Counted from the first letter of the stretch, positions 8,558 to 18,663 are shown. The stretch is 21,740 nt of DNA from an uncultured Clostridia bacterium (GCA_944381225.1 CALWKJ010000012.1:1-21740); one strand, 5' to 3'. Notes: generated from the letters alone by a model not told the origin. Numbers and translations: made by a program.

Positions 8558-10802
8558 TTTTTGATGTTTTACTAAAGTCCTTTAAAATAATTGAATTATT
8601 TAAAGGCATTAGTTCAATAATATTGCTTTTATCGCTGACAATTTCTGTATTGTCGGCGTAATTTTTTATTTTTGTAATAATGTAGTATTTAGTTTTTTTA
8701 TCAATATCAAACGTTTGAGTACAAAGTCCTTTAGAATTAGCAGTGACACTTAAAAGTTCATCTTCGCCATCTTCAATTTTATATAATTCATATATTAAGT
8801 AATCTTGCGCTTCAAATTGCAAAACGGCTTTATTATTTTCAATTTTCCCTCTTAGCGTTGGAGGTTTGCAACTTATAAATTTATTTGATTTTTCTTTTGG
8901 TGGATTAAATTTTGAAAACAGTTCGTCAACTATATACTTTTCAGGTATAAAATTGTTTGCTTTATACACAACATGCTCTTCATTAAGACTCAAGGAATCA
9001 ATTTTTTCAGTATATACAGAAGTTGGAATTTTGAATTTTGCAGGTTTATTAGTTGAATATATTCTTTCAAAATACAATTTTACAATATCTGTTGGAGCAC
9101 CGCCTCCAACTGTTGATATTTTTTTATTATCTACATTGCCAATCCAAACTCCCACTATATCTTGAGTTGTAAATGATATATTCCAAGCATCTGTATTAAA
9201 GGTTTGACCAACAGTTCCTGTTTTTGTAGCAACGTCAAAGGGTAAATTGCCCAATTTTCTACCAGTTCCTGTTTTGGCACAAGTTTTTAACATATCTGTC
9301 ATTAAATAAGCAGCATCTTCTCTGAGCACATTAACCTTCGATGTTTTATTTCTGTAAATAATTTTTCCGTTTTTATCTGTTATGTAATTAATAAACTTAG
9401 GCTCAGTGTATTTTCCTGAAGGAAAAATTGTATATGCACCAGCAAGCTCTTTTAGCGTGGTTCCATACGTCATTCCTCCTAAAGCAAGGCTTAAATTTTC
9501 ATCATTATTATCAAATTGTATTCCACATTTTGAAGCGTAATTCTTTGCTTTTTTTGTGCCAACATAACTTAAAACTTTTACGGCTGGAACATTTAAAGAT
9601 TTTGCAACGCTATCTCTCACCGAAATATAACCATAATATTTGTTATTTATGTTAGAAGGTGAATATCCGTTTATATCTATTTTTTCATCATTAATTTGAG
9701 TAAGTGGAGAAACTATATTTTCGTTAAGAGCTGGACCGTAAACCAATATTGGTTTAAGTGCAGAGCCTGGTTGACGTTTTGCCGTTAATAATTTAATTTT
9801 TGATTTTCCAAAATAGGCTTCAATTTCTCCATTTGAATTTATGGAAATTCCGGCACAATCATCACCATTTGAAAAATATGATAAACTATTACTTAATTCA
9901 TTTTGCTTGTTTTTATCAAAGTATGTGTAAATTTTGTATTCTCCAATAGCGATTTGTTTAATAGGCATATTTAAAATTCGACTTGCTTCTTCTAAGCATG
10001 CCATAGAATATGAATTTAATTCATTGTTGTTAATTGATGAAACTTGCGTTTGTAATTTAGAAAGTTTAGCGTTATTAAATGTATTAAAATCTATTTTTTT
10101 ATCATTAAACATTTCTTGTAAAACAATATTTCGCCTTTGAACTGTCTTATCTACATTTTTGATTGGCGAGTAAGTATTTGGTGATTTTATCATGCCGGCG
10201 AGCGTTGCACTTTCTTGCAAATTTAAATCTTTTGCATGCTTGGAAAAATAATGCATGCTGGCATTTTCTATGCCATAACAATTATCTCCAAAATAAATAA
10301 TATTTAAATAGTATTCCATTATTTCATCTTTGGTTAATTTTTTTTCGCATTCCTTTGCAAGTACTATTTCATTAATTTTTCTAGAAAAAGTTTTTTCGTT
10401 AGTAAGATGTGTGTTTTTTATTAACTGTTGTGTAATTGTAGATGCCCCTTCTTTGATTTTAAATGATGTTATATTTTTTATCATCGCAGATATCATGCGT
10501 TTGTAATTTAAACCCTTGTGATTGTAAAATTCTTTGTCCTCAATAGAAATAAAAGCATCAACAGTGTATTTGTTTAAGGTGTTAAATTTAACAAAATTTG
10601 AACCTATACTAGCATCTTTTATTGGACAATTATTTTTATCATACATTTCAATTATAGAACTTGTGTATTTGATTTTATTTATGTCAAAATCTACTTTTTC
10701 AGAAAAAATATAAGTCAAACCTATTAATATTGAACAAATAGCCAAAAATATCAAAATAGCTACTATTCCAAATATTGCTATACGTTTTATCGTTTTTTTC
10801 AT
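8535..10802 (-). CDS. Class A penicillin-binding protein (transglycosylase/transpeptidase)
   Basis: Bifunctional peptidoglycan synthase of 755 residues. It has a basic N-terminus and one membrane anchor (about 8-33). The GT51 glycosyltransferase domain (about 60-240) shows [10 protein letters not shown] (catalytic E88), [21 protein letters not shown] and [10 protein letters not shown]. The transpeptidase domain (about 290-600) shows SALK (nucleophile S347, K350), SLN (402-404) and KTGT (527-530). A C-terminal segment (about 645-735) looks like a fibronectin type III-like beta domain. All active-site motifs are intact. The best match is the PBP1A/PBP1 group; an exact symbol is not justified. 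Its 3' end overlaps recA by 23 nt tail to tail, and its 5' end faces miaB across 112 nt. The ATG lacks a strong ribosome binding site. Confidence 0.93.
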   Translation of the reverse strand: MKKTIKRIAIFGIVAILIFLAICSILIGLTYIFSEKVDFDINKIKYTSSIIEMYDKNNCPIKDASIGSNFVKFNTLNKYTVDAFISIEDKEFYNHKGLNYKRMISAMIKNITSFKIKEGASTITQQLIKNTHLTNEKTFSRKINEIVLAKECEKKLTKDEIMEYYLNIIYFGDNCYGIENASMHYFSKHAKDLNLQESATLAGMIKSPNTYSPIKNVDKTVQRRNIVLQEMFNDKKIDFNTFNNAKLSKLQTQVSSINNNELNSYSMACLEEASRILNMPIKQIAIGEYKIYTYFDKNKQNELSNSLSYFSNGDDCAGISINSNGEIEAYFGKSKIKLLTAKRQPGSALKPILVYGPALNENIVSPLTQINDEKIDINGYSPSNINNKYYGYISVRDSVAKSLNVPAVKVLSYVGTKKAKNYASKCGIQFDNNDENLSLALGGMTYGTTLKELAGAYTIFPSGKYTEPKFINYITDKNGKIIYRNKTSKVNVLREDAAYLMTDMLKTCAKTGTGRKLGNLPFDVATKTGTVGQTFNTDAWNISFTTQDIVGVWIGNVDNKKISTVGGGAPTDIVKLYFERIYSTNKPAKFKIPTSVYTEKIDSLSLNEEHVVYKANNFIPEKYIVDELFSKFNPPKEKSNKFISCKPPTLRGKIENNKAVLQFEAQDYLIYELYKIEDGEDELLSVTANSKGLCTQTFDIDKKTKYYIITKIKNYADNTEIVSDKSNIIELMPLNNSIILKDFSKTSKIKVRLFA
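8549..8606 (+). terminator. Hairpins at the recA/PBP convergent junction, possible recA 3' end
   Basis: GGACTTT (8549-8555) pairs with AAAGTCC (8574-8580) around an 18-nt loop and is followed by TTT. A second long stem, CCTTTAAAATAATT with AATTATTTAAAGG (8579-8606, one bulge), follows at once. There is no good T-tract and both lie inside the 3' coding part of the PBP gene, so termination activity is uncertain. Confidence 0.35.
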
Positions 10803-10863
10803 ACTAATTTATTATGAGTATTTATTGTGTAATTATAAATAAATTTAAAAATTAATTTTTTTA

Positions 10864-10893
10864 TTGTAAAAGTAGTATAAAATGTTGTATAAT
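10864..10893 (+). promoter_or_regulatory. Possible promoter for miaB-mutS-mutL-miaA
   Basis: -35 TTGTAA (10864-10869), 18-nt spacer, perfect -10 TATAAT (10888-10893), then a leader of about 15 nt with TGGAGA (10905-10910) ahead of the miaB ATG. The -10 is good and the -35 is 4 of 6. Confidence 0.5.
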
Positions 10894-10903
10894 ACTTTGT
10901 TAA
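10874..10903 (-). promoter_or_regulatory. Possible promoter for the PBP gene
   Basis: Read on the minus strand: -35 TTAACA (10898-10903), 18-nt spacer, -10 TATACT (10874-10879). It predicts a leader of about 65 nt before the ATG at 10802. It overlaps the candidate miaB promoter on the other strand. Confidence 0.4.
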
Positions 10904-10914
10904 ATGGAGAATAA

Positions 10915-12042
10915 ATGCAATATCACATAGTTACATATGGATGTCAGATGAATGTCCATGAATCTGAAAAAATAGCAGGAATATTACATAATATGGGTTA
11001 TACATACACTGATCAAAGAGAAAGTGCTGATATAATTGTTTTTAACACGTGTGCAATAAGAGAAGGAGCCGAAGATAGAGCTTTTGGAAACATAGGCGCT
11101 TTAAAGCAACTAAAAAAACAAAATCCAAATAAAATTATTGTTGTTTGTGGATGTATGACACAACAAAAACAAGTTTCAGAAAAAATATTTAAAACATTTC
11201 CTTTTGTAGATATAATTCTAGGAACAAACAATTTGCATCTTTTAGAAAAATTAATTAAACAAAAAATAACCTATAAAAAGCGAATATTAGAGCATCTAGA
11301 ATCAACAAATGTTGTGGAAGGGTTGCCATGCTTTAGAACAAGTGGAAAAAACGCATGGGTAAACATAATGTATGGTTGTAACAATTTTTGTACATATTGT
11401 ATTGTTCCTTATGTAAGAGGTAGAGAAGTAAGCAGAAAAAAACAAGATATACTTAATGAAATTAAAGATATAGTTAGCACAAATCAATATGAAACAATAA
11501 CTCTTTTAGGACAAAATGTAAACTCTTATGGAAATGATGACAACACTCAAGGAACATTTGCAAATTTATTGCAAGATATATGCAACTTAGAAGGAAATTT
11601 TAAATTGACTTTTATGACATCTCATCCCAAAGATTTAAGCGATGATTTAATCTCTGTGATGAAAGAAAATGATAAAATTATAAAGGAAATACATTTGCCA
11701 GTTCAAAGTGGAAGTAATAAAATTTTAAAATTAATGAACAGAAAATACACTGTTGAACATTATGAAAATCTAATAAAAAAACTAAGAACAAGTATGCCGA
11801 ATATTCGAATTACAACAGATATAATTGTGGGATTTCCGGGCGAAGATGAAATTGATTTTAATCAAACATGTGAACTTGTTAAAAAAATCAAATACGATGG
11901 CATTTTTGCATTCATGTATTCAAAAAGAAGTGGAACAGTAGCAGAAAAAATGGACGGACAAGTTGATGAAGAAACAAAAAACAAAAGAGTAAATTTTCTT
12001 TTAAACCTTGAAAGGGAAATTAAAGAACAAAAGGGGAAATGA
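10915..12042 (+). CDS. miaB: tRNA-2-methylthio-N6-dimethylallyladenosine synthase MiaB, TRAM-less
   Basis: Radical-SAM methylthiotransferase that converts i6A37 to ms2i6A37 in tRNAs reading UNN codons; MiaA, encoded at 16562, makes its substrate. The N-terminal domain carries three cluster cysteines (C10 in YGCQMN, C46 in FNTCA, C80 in CGCM), and the radical-SAM motif is C155, C159, C162 (YGCNNFCTYC, then IVPYVRGRE). The helix HLPVQSGSNKIL and ITTDIIVGFPGE are typical. The protein is only 375 residues and stops after LLNLEREIKEQKGK, exactly where other MiaB proteins enter the TRAM domain. mutS begins at the stop codon, so no displaced TRAM sequence lies downstream. The N-terminal extension of Bacillus MiaB is also absent, which is common. 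The miaB-mutS-mutL-miaA order is classical in Clostridia. Confidence 0.92.
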   Translation: MQYHIVTYGCQMNVHESEKIAGILHNMGYTYTDQRESADIIVFNTCAIREGAEDRAFGNIGALKQLKKQNPNKIIVVCGCMTQQKQVSEKIFKTFPFVDIILGTNNLHLLEKLIKQKITYKKRILEHLESTNVVEGLPCFRTSGKNAWVNIMYGCNNFCTYCIVPYVRGREVSRKKQDILNEIKDIVSTNQYETITLLGQNVNSYGNDDNTQGTFANLLQDICNLEGNFKLTFMTSHPKDLSDDLISVMKENDKIIKEIHLPVQSGSNKILKLMNRKYTVEHYENLIKKLRTSMPNIRITTDIIVGFPGEDEIDFNQTCELVKKIKYDGIFAFMYSKRSGTVAEKMDGQVDEETKNKRVNFLLNLEREIKEQKGK

Positions 12043-14672
12043 TGGATTTAAAAGCAATATTAGAGTATGAAAAAACATCACCAATGATAAAGCAATACAT
12101 AAGAACAAAACTTGAGTATGAAGATACTATAATTTTTTATAGATTAGGTGATTTTTATGAATTCTTTTTCGATGATGCAATAAATATGGCCAAAGTTTTA
12201 GATTTAACATTAACAGGCAAAGATTGCGGTTTGGACGAAAGGGCTCCAATGTGTGGAATACCTTATCATGCCGCAGAATCATATATTAACAAATTGATTT
12301 CCCTTGGTTATAAAGTTGCTATCTGCGAACAAACAACTGACCCAAAAGATAAAAAAAGTTATAAAGACTTAGTAAAAAGAGATGTTGTAAGAATAGTTAC
12401 TCCAGGAACTGTTATCGACGAAAATTTATTAGACGAAAAAAAGAACAATTACATAGCATGTATTTATCAAAATAACAAAATAATTGGGTTTTCATATCTA
12501 GATATTACAACTGGAGAATTTAAAACAACACAGTTCGACGGCGAAGAAAGATATAAAAGTTTAAATGACATTTTAGTAAGAGTTATGCCGGCTGAAGTTC
12601 TTTGCTGTACGGATGAAGAATTTGAAAATTCTTTGCCTGTAAGAAAATTAGATTTAATTGCACCTTTTACAAATGCTAAAAATTTATTTTACAACGAAAA
12701 AGAAGCAAATGAAGTTTTAACAAAGCAATTTTCAGCAAATTTTAAACGGCTGTTTGGCTTGACTAATATGTCAAATTCTATAATTAGTTGTGGTGCGTTG
12801 TTAAAATACATTACAGAAACTCAAAAAAGAGATTTAAGTCATTTAAATTCAATTACAAAAATAAATAATGAAAAATATATGGTGATAGACATTAATACAA
12901 GAAAAAATCTTGAAATTATGGAAACCATAAAAGACCGTAGAAAAAAAGGTTCTTTAATTGGAGTTATGGATAAAACCAAAACATCAATGGGAGCCAGAAT
13001 GTTACGTTCTTGGATAGAACAACCACTATATGATTCAAAGGAAATAAATTTGCGTTTAGACAGCGTTGAAGAACTTTGTGGCAAACTTATTTTAAGAGAT
13101 AGTTTAAAAGAGCTATTAAACAAGTTCAACGACATTGAAAGAATATGTGGAAGAATCAGTTATGGAAATTTCACACCAAGAGACTGTTTGTCACTTAATA
13201 ATTCATTGGAACTACTTCCAGCCATAAAGAATTTAATTGCAAACTGCAATTCAAATTTAATTAAGCAAATATATATAGAAATTGGTGATTTTAAAGATTT
13301 AACTTCTAAATTAAAGAATGCAATAATAGATAATCCTCCTGCTCTTACAACGAATGGTGGTTTTATTAAAGATGGCTACAGCGAAGAATTAGACAATTAC
13401 AGAACTGCTTACACTAAAGGTAAAGATTGGATAATTCAATATGAATTAAAAGAGAAAGAAAGAACAGGAATAAAGAATTTAAAAATTGGATTTAATAAAG
13501 TTTATGGGTATTATATAGAAATTAATAAATCGTCTTTAATGAATGTGCCTATTAACTATTCAAGGAAGCAAACAGTTGCCAATAACGAAAGATTTATAAC
13601 AGAAGAATTAAAACAATTAGAAGAAAAAATATTAGGTGCAGAAGAAAACTCTATAAAATTAGAACAAAAATTATTTAATGAAATAAGAAGTCAACTTTTG
13701 AATTATGTTAAAATTATACAACAAACTTCAATATCGGTAGCAAAACTTGATTGCTTGTTGTCTTTAAGTGAACTTGCAACAAAAAACAATTATTGCAAAC
13801 CTAATATAAACAATAAAATTAACCACATAAATATCATTGATGGCAGACATCCTGTAATTGAAGATATCTTAAAAAATAATCAGTTTATTCCTAATAATAC
13901 GTATCTTGATACAAAAGATAGTAAGACAATGATTATTACCGGGCCAAATATGGCTGGTAAAAGCACTTACATGAGACAAGTGGCACTCATAACATTAATG
14001 GCGCATATGGGAAGTTTTGTCCCAGCAAAACAAGCAGAAATATCGTTGACAGATAGGATTTTTACAAGAGTTGGCGCCAGTGATGATTTGGCACTTGGAC
14101 AATCAACTTTTATGGTAGAAATGATGGAAGTTGCAAATATATTAAAAAATGCAACAAATAATAGTTTAATAGTGTTAGATGAGATTGGAAGAGGGACAAG
14201 CACTTTTGACGGATTAAGTATTGCTTGGAGCGTTGTTGAATACATATCAAAACAAATGGACGCAAAAACGCTGTTTTCAACACATTACCATGAATTAACT
14301 GAATTGGAAAATTTTTTGCCAGGCGTTAAAAACTATAAAATTAGTGTTAAAGAATTTAATGGCAATATAGTTTTTTTAAGAAAAATAATTCGGGGAGGAG
14401 CATCAAAAAGTTTTGGCATAGAAGTTGCTGCACTGGCTGGAGTGCCAAAAGAAGTTATTGTTAGAGCCAAAGAAATATCAAATATGCTGGAACAAAACGA
14501 CTCTGCAAAAAATTTGGCTTTTAAAGCGTCAAAAGATGTTGAACAAACAAAACAAAAAGACCAAAGTTACACTGAAATTATTGGAATTTTAAAAGATTTG
14601 GATATAAACACTATATCTCCAATAAGTGCATTTGAAACTCTTTGTGATTTAATTGAAAAAGCAAAAAAGTAA
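12042..14672 (+). CDS. mutS: DNA mismatch repair protein MutS
   Basis: Mismatch-recognition ATPase; with MutL it starts methyl-independent mismatch repair. Domain I carries the mismatch-probing Phe-x-Glu in GDFYEFFFDD. The connector, lever and clamp domains follow, then the ATPase domain with Walker A GPNMAGKST (about 634-642), the DEIGRGTSTFDGLSIAW motif and STHYHEL, and a C-terminal helix-turn-helix region for dimer contact. The length of 876 residues is normal for MutS1. Two ATGs are adjacent (12039 and 12042); the second is preferred because AAGGGG (12031-12036) is then five bases away, and it overlaps the miaB TGA by one base. Using 12039 would add one Met. Confidence 0.96.
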   Translation: MDLKAILEYEKTSPMIKQYIRTKLEYEDTIIFYRLGDFYEFFFDDAINMAKVLDLTLTGKDCGLDERAPMCGIPYHAAESYINKLISLGYKVAICEQTTDPKDKKSYKDLVKRDVVRIVTPGTVIDENLLDEKKNNYIACIYQNNKIIGFSYLDITTGEFKTTQFDGEERYKSLNDILVRVMPAEVLCCTDEEFENSLPVRKLDLIAPFTNAKNLFYNEKEANEVLTKQFSANFKRLFGLTNMSNSIISCGALLKYITETQKRDLSHLNSITKINNEKYMVIDINTRKNLEIMETIKDRRKKGSLIGVMDKTKTSMGARMLRSWIEQPLYDSKEINLRLDSVEELCGKLILRDSLKELLNKFNDIERICGRISYGNFTPRDCLSLNNSLELLPAIKNLIANCNSNLIKQIYIEIGDFKDLTSKLKNAIIDNPPALTTNGGFIKDGYSEELDNYRTAYTKGKDWIIQYELKEKERTGIKNLKIGFNKVYGYYIEINKSSLMNVPINYSRKQTVANNERFITEELKQLEEKILGAEENSIKLEQKLFNEIRSQLLNYVKIIQQTSISVAKLDCLLSLSELATKNNYCKPNINNKINHINIIDGRHPVIEDILKNNQFIPNNTYLDTKDSKTMIITGPNMAGKSTYMRQVALITLMAHMGSFVPAKQAEISLTDRIFTRVGASDDLALGQSTFMVEMMEVANILKNATNNSLIVLDEIGRGTSTFDGLSIAWSVVEYISKQMDAKTLFSTHYHELTELENFLPGVKNYKISVKEFNGNIVFLRKIIRGGASKSFGIEVAALAGVPKEVIVRAKEISNMLEQNDSAKNLAFKASKDVEQTKQKDQSYTEIIGILKDLDINTISPISAFETLCDLIEKAKK

Positions 14673-14684
14673 AAGGATAATAAA

Positions 14685-16562
14685 ATGGCTAATATATCAG
14701 TATTAGATAAATCAGTTTGGACAAAAATTGCAGCAGGAGAAGTTGTTGAAAAACCTGCTTCTATAATTAAAGAATTGGTTGAAAACAGCATAGATGCTGG
14801 AGCGAGAAATATTACAATAGAAATCAAAAACGGTGGAATAAGCTATATTTCAGTATTAGATGATGGCTGTGGTATACAAAAGGATCAAGTAGGTCTTGCT
14901 TTTGTTGCTCATGCAACTAGTAAAATTAAATCTATTGACGATTTGTACAATCTTTCTTCAATGGGATTTAGAGGTGAAGCTCTTGCGAGTATAAGTGCTG
15001 TTTCTCTTGTTGAAATGATAACAAAAACACAAGAACAAGAATTTGGATATAAAATTGAACTAGAAGGGGGAGAAAAAAAGTCATTTGGAGAAATTGCTTG
15101 TGTAACTGGTACTCAAATAAAGGTAAAAAACCTTTTTTTCAACACACCAGCTAGGGCAAAATTTTTAAGAAAACCAAAAACTGAAGAAAACGATATAACC
15201 AATTATGTTGAGAAACTAATGTTAAGCCACAGCGACATAAACTTTAAATATATTGTAGACGACAAATTGATATATAATACAACAAATTGTAGCATTATTG
15301 ATGTAATATACACAATATATGGAAAAGAAATAGCAAATAATATGATAGAAGTCAACTATTTTAGAGGCAATTATAATGTTTATGGCTACATATCAAAACC
15401 TAATATCTGCAAAAGCAACCGAACTTATCAATCGCTTTTTGTAAATAAAAGATTTTGCATAAACCAGTTAATTAGCGCAAGTGTATCTAATGCTTACGAA
15501 TCTTTTTTAATGAAAGGTAAATTCCCTGTTTACGTTTTATTTTTATCAATGCCTAAAAATAGTTTAGATGTCAATGTTCATCCAAACAAACTTGAAGTTA
15601 AATTTGAAAATTCTCAACTGATATATAGCATATTTAATGATGCGATTTATCAAGCATTAGCAAACCAAACACATATAGTCGAAGGTGTCGATAATGATGT
15701 GAAGCAAAATAAAATAGCTGAGAACGTAGAAAATCATAATTTTAATATAATAACAAATTCAGAGGGTATTAGCTTTGATAATAAAAAAATTGACAATGAA
15801 TTTGTGTCTAGTGAACATTTTGTAGATAAAGTTTTTTTAAAAAGTGAACCTATTGTTTTTAAACAAAACTTATATGAAAGTAAAATACCCGAAGTAATTG
15901 TTAATGTTCCAAAAGAAAGTAATGATATTTCTTATAAAAATTTTGAAGTAGTTCAAGATGATAAAAAAATATATGATGGATTGTTTAGCCCCACAAGGAT
16001 TGTAATAGGAGTGGTTTTTAATACATATATTATTGTTCAAGAAGAAGATAGAATATATTTTATAGATCAACATGCTGCGCACGAAAGGCAGTTATTTGAT
16101 GCATTAATCAAACAAGTTGAAGATAATAACATTCCTAAGCAAAATTTGCTAATTCCATATATTTTAAACGTAAATGATATAGAGTTTGAATTTTTAACTA
16201 ATAATATTGAAATATTAAAAGGTTATGGTTTTGACATTGAAGAATTTGGAAAAAATTGTTATAAAATAACTAGCATTCCAATGTTGCTATACAACATAAA
16301 CCTTAAAGAATATTTCGATGAAATTTTGTCCAATCTATCTGGCAATATTAAAAAGCCTCATGATGTTTTAAGAAACGATTTTGCAACAATGGCTTGCAAG
16401 GCTGCTGTAAAAGCAGGCAATAAACTTAGTCAACTTGAAATAAACACATTGTTAGATAAATTAAAAGAAAATAACAATACTCTTTTGTGTCCTCATGGAA
16501 GGCCAATAGTTGTTACATTTGACAAAAAGCAAATAGAAAAAATGTTTAAAAGGATAGTTTGA
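14685..16562 (+). CDS. mutL: DNA mismatch repair protein MutL (endonuclease type)
   Basis: Partner of MutS. The 625 residues comprise an N-terminal GHKL ATPase (ELVENSIDAGA about 30-40; DDGCGI; MGFRGEALASIS), a variable linker (about 330-430), and a C-terminal dimerisation/endonuclease domain. The metal-binding nuclease motif DQHAx2Ex4E is present as D461-Q-H-A, E467, with Asp (D472) at the last position instead of Glu. The other endonuclease-type motifs ACKAAVKAG and C602-P-H-G-R-P are kept, so this is the nicking type used by bacteria without MutH. It has a weak ribosome binding site (AAAAGGA), 12 nt after mutS, and its TGA overlaps the miaA ATG. Confidence 0.95.
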   Translation: MANISVLDKSVWTKIAAGEVVEKPASIIKELVENSIDAGARNITIEIKNGGISYISVLDDGCGIQKDQVGLAFVAHATSKIKSIDDLYNLSSMGFRGEALASISAVSLVEMITKTQEQEFGYKIELEGGEKKSFGEIACVTGTQIKVKNLFFNTPARAKFLRKPKTEENDITNYVEKLMLSHSDINFKYIVDDKLIYNTTNCSIIDVIYTIYGKEIANNMIEVNYFRGNYNVYGYISKPNICKSNRTYQSLFVNKRFCINQLISASVSNAYESFLMKGKFPVYVLFLSMPKNSLDVNVHPNKLEVKFENSQLIYSIFNDAIYQALANQTHIVEGVDNDVKQNKIAENVENHNFNIITNSEGISFDNKKIDNEFVSSEHFVDKVFLKSEPIVFKQNLYESKIPEVIVNVPKESNDISYKNFEVVQDDKKIYDGLFSPTRIVIGVVFNTYIIVQEEDRIYFIDQHAAHERQLFDALIKQVEDNNIPKQNLLIPYILNVNDIEFEFLTNNIEILKGYGFDIEEFGKNCYKITSIPMLLYNINLKEYFDEILSNLSGNIKKPHDVLRNDFATMACKAAVKAGNKLSQLEINTLLDKLKENNNTLLCPHGRPIVVTFDKKQIEKMFKRIV

Positions 16563-17446
16563 TGAATAAAATCATTGTTATATATGGTCCAACCGCGATT
16601 GGCAAAAGTAACATAGCTATTCAATTAGCAAAAAAAATTAATGCCGAAATAATTTCGGCAGATAGCATACAAATTTATAAAGGAGTAGATATTGGTTCTG
16701 CTAAAGTATCATTGGATGAAATGCAAGGAATACCTCATCACTTAATAAATATCAAAAATCCCGATGAAGAATATAGTGTTTATGAATTTGTAAAGGATTG
16801 CAAAGAAAAAATCAATGATATTATAAAAAGAGGAAAAAATATTATAATAGTTGGAGGAACAGGTTTATATATTAAGGCATTAACAGAAAATTATAATTAT
16901 GCCGAAACTGTAAAAAATCAAGAACTTAGAGAAAAATTAGAAAGATGTCAAACGTGTGAATTAATAGAAATATTAAAATCCTACAACAAACAATTAAAGC
17001 ATGATGATTTAAACAATAGACAAAGATTAATAAGATATATTGAAATTGCACAAAGTGGTAATACATTTAAAAAAAACAATTTCGATAACAGATTCGTTAT
17101 TTTTGGACTTTATACAGACAGAGAAATTTTATATGAAAGAATAAATAAACGCATAGACGAAATGGCATGTAAAGGCTTATTGGATGAGGCTAAATTTTTA
17201 TTAAATGAGTATAATAGCAATTCTCAGTGTTTAAAAGCAATTGGCTATAAAGAATTAATTCCTTATTTCAATGGAGAAAAATCATTAAATGAATGTTTAG
17301 AAATACTAAAACAAAGGACTAGAAATTACGCAAAAAGACAAATTACATTTTTTAATCAATTTAAAAATTTAATAAAAATCAAAGTTAATTCAAAACAGCA
17401 AGTTATAGAAGATATAATTAAAAATATAGAGGATAAAAATGGATAA
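16562..17446 (+). CDS. miaA: tRNA dimethylallyltransferase MiaA
   Basis: Transfers a dimethylallyl group from DMAPP to N6 of A37 in tRNAs with A36, giving i6A, which MiaB then methylthiolates. The 294 residues show the P-loop GPTAIGKS, the substrate motif ADSIQIYKGVDIGSAK, the loop GGTGLYIKAL, NRQRLIRYIEI and the late AIGYKEL motif, all typical. ATG at 16562 (TGATG overlap with the mutL stop, AGGATAG just upstream) is preferred to the in-frame TTG at 16559. The 3' end overlaps the next gene by eight bases. An hfq gene, often found after miaA in Firmicutes, is absent here. Confidence 0.95.
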   Translation: MNKIIVIYGPTAIGKSNIAIQLAKKINAEIISADSIQIYKGVDIGSAKVSLDEMQGIPHHLINIKNPDEEYSVYEFVKDCKEKINDIIKRGKNIIIVGGTGLYIKALTENYNYAETVKNQELREKLERCQTCELIEILKSYNKQLKHDDLNNRQRLIRYIEIAQSGNTFKKNNFDNRFVIFGLYTDREILYERINKRIDEMACKGLLDEAKFLLNEYNSNSQCLKAIGYKELIPYFNGEKSLNECLEILKQRTRNYAKRQITFFNQFKNLIKIKVNSKQQVIEDIIKNIEDKNG

Positions 17447-18662
17447 CTACGAAATAATTTTAAAATGTGAACAAAATTTAAAAGAACAATTTTCAATGTT
17501 AGACGACATTGCTTTTTACAATCAAAAAAAAGTGTTAAATGCTTTTAGAAAAAACAACATAGAAACAAGACATTTTTGTGGCTCAACAGGGTATGGGTAT
17601 AGCGATATTGGAAAAGAAAAACTATCGCAAACGTTTAGCGATGTGTTTAAAACAGAAAAAACATTAGTTTCGCCACTTATAACTTGTGCAACTCAAGCAT
17701 TAAGCATGACGCTTTTTGGACTTCTTCGTCCCAATGATTTAATGGTATCAGTTACAGGTCCCGTTTATGATACTATGTACGAAAATATACTCGGCATAAA
17801 AGGGAAAGACAATGGGAGTTTAAAAGATTTTGGAATAAAATACAAAGAAATTCCACTTGTTGACAACAAAATTGACTTTATTTCTATTAAAAACAATATA
17901 AAAAAATTAAAGCCAAAAGTTGTGTTTATTCAACGTAGTAGAGGATATTCATCTAGAAGTGCGTTTTGTGTAGAAGCTATTGGTGAAATAATTAAAATTG
18001 TTAAGGAAGTTTCTCCAAATTCAATCTGCGTTGTTGACAACTGTTATGGTGAATTCACTGAAAAGCATGAAGCAACTGAATTCGGTGCAGATTTAATTGT
18101 TGGTTCATTAATAAAAAATCCCGGTGGGGGATTAGCACCAACGGGAGCATATGTATCTGGCAAGGCTAAATATGTGGAAATGGTAGAACAGCGTTATACC
18201 TGTCCGTCTCTTGGAAATGAAACAGGTTCGTATGAACAAGGATATAGAATGTTTTTCCAAGGGCTTTTTATGGCTCCACACACAACAATTCAAGCAATGA
18301 AAGGTGCATATCTTGTTGGCGAAGTTATGAAACACAAAGGATATAATGTGACTCCAAATCAAGATGAAAGAAGTTATGATATTATAAAATCTATTACATT
18401 TAACACAAAAGATGAACTTATAAAATTTGTTCAATTAATACAAAAAAATTCACCAATAGATGCGAATGCAGTACCACTTCCTTGGAATATGCCAGGATAC
18501 AGTGACGAAGTAATTATGGCTGCTGGAACATTTGTTAGTGGGGCAAGTATTGAGCTTAGTTGTGATTCACCAATTAAAGAGCCTTATATTGCATATTTTC
18601 AAGGTGGGTTAACATATGAGCATGTAAAATGTTTATGTGAAGATTTATTAAATAATTTTTAA
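17439..18662 (+). CDS. YnbB-family PLP enzyme (methionine gamma-lyase family / aluminium resistance)
   Basis: A 407-residue fold-type I, cysteine/methionine-metabolism-like PLP enzyme. K226 in SLIKNPGGGLAPTGAY is the likely Schiff-base lysine; the upstream Asp in CVVDNCYGEF fits the residue that contacts the pyridine nitrogen. STGYGYSDIGKEKL, CATQALSMTLFGLLRP and VQRSRGYSSR-type strings (here IQRSRGYSSR) are typical of the family annotated as methionine gamma-lyase family or aluminium resistance protein. The true reaction is not established for most members. GAGGA sits at normal distance, and the start overlaps miaA by eight bases, so it is the last gene of this operon. In Bacillus a homologue, ynbB, lies near glnR and not far from miaA. 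Confidence 0.88.
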   Translation: MDNYEIILKCEQNLKEQFSMLDDIAFYNQKKVLNAFRKNNIETRHFCGSTGYGYSDIGKEKLSQTFSDVFKTEKTLVSPLITCATQALSMTLFGLLRPNDLMVSVTGPVYDTMYENILGIKGKDNGSLKDFGIKYKEIPLVDNKIDFISIKNNIKKLKPKVVFIQRSRGYSSRSAFCVEAIGEIIKIVKEVSPNSICVVDNCYGEFTEKHEATEFGADLIVGSLIKNPGGGLAPTGAYVSGKAKYVEMVEQRYTCPSLGNETGSYEQGYRMFFQGLFMAPHTTIQAMKGAYLVGEVMKHKGYNVTPNQDERSYDIIKSITFNTKDELIKFVQLIQKNSPIDANAVPLPWNMPGYSDEVIMAAGTFVSGASIELSCDSPIKEPYIAYFQGGLTYEHVKCLCEDLLNNF

Positions 18663-18663
18663 T

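Noticed and set aside
16559..16561. TTG start for MiaA
   Set aside because: The ATG three bases later fits the TGATG overlap with mutL and the spacing to AGGATAG.
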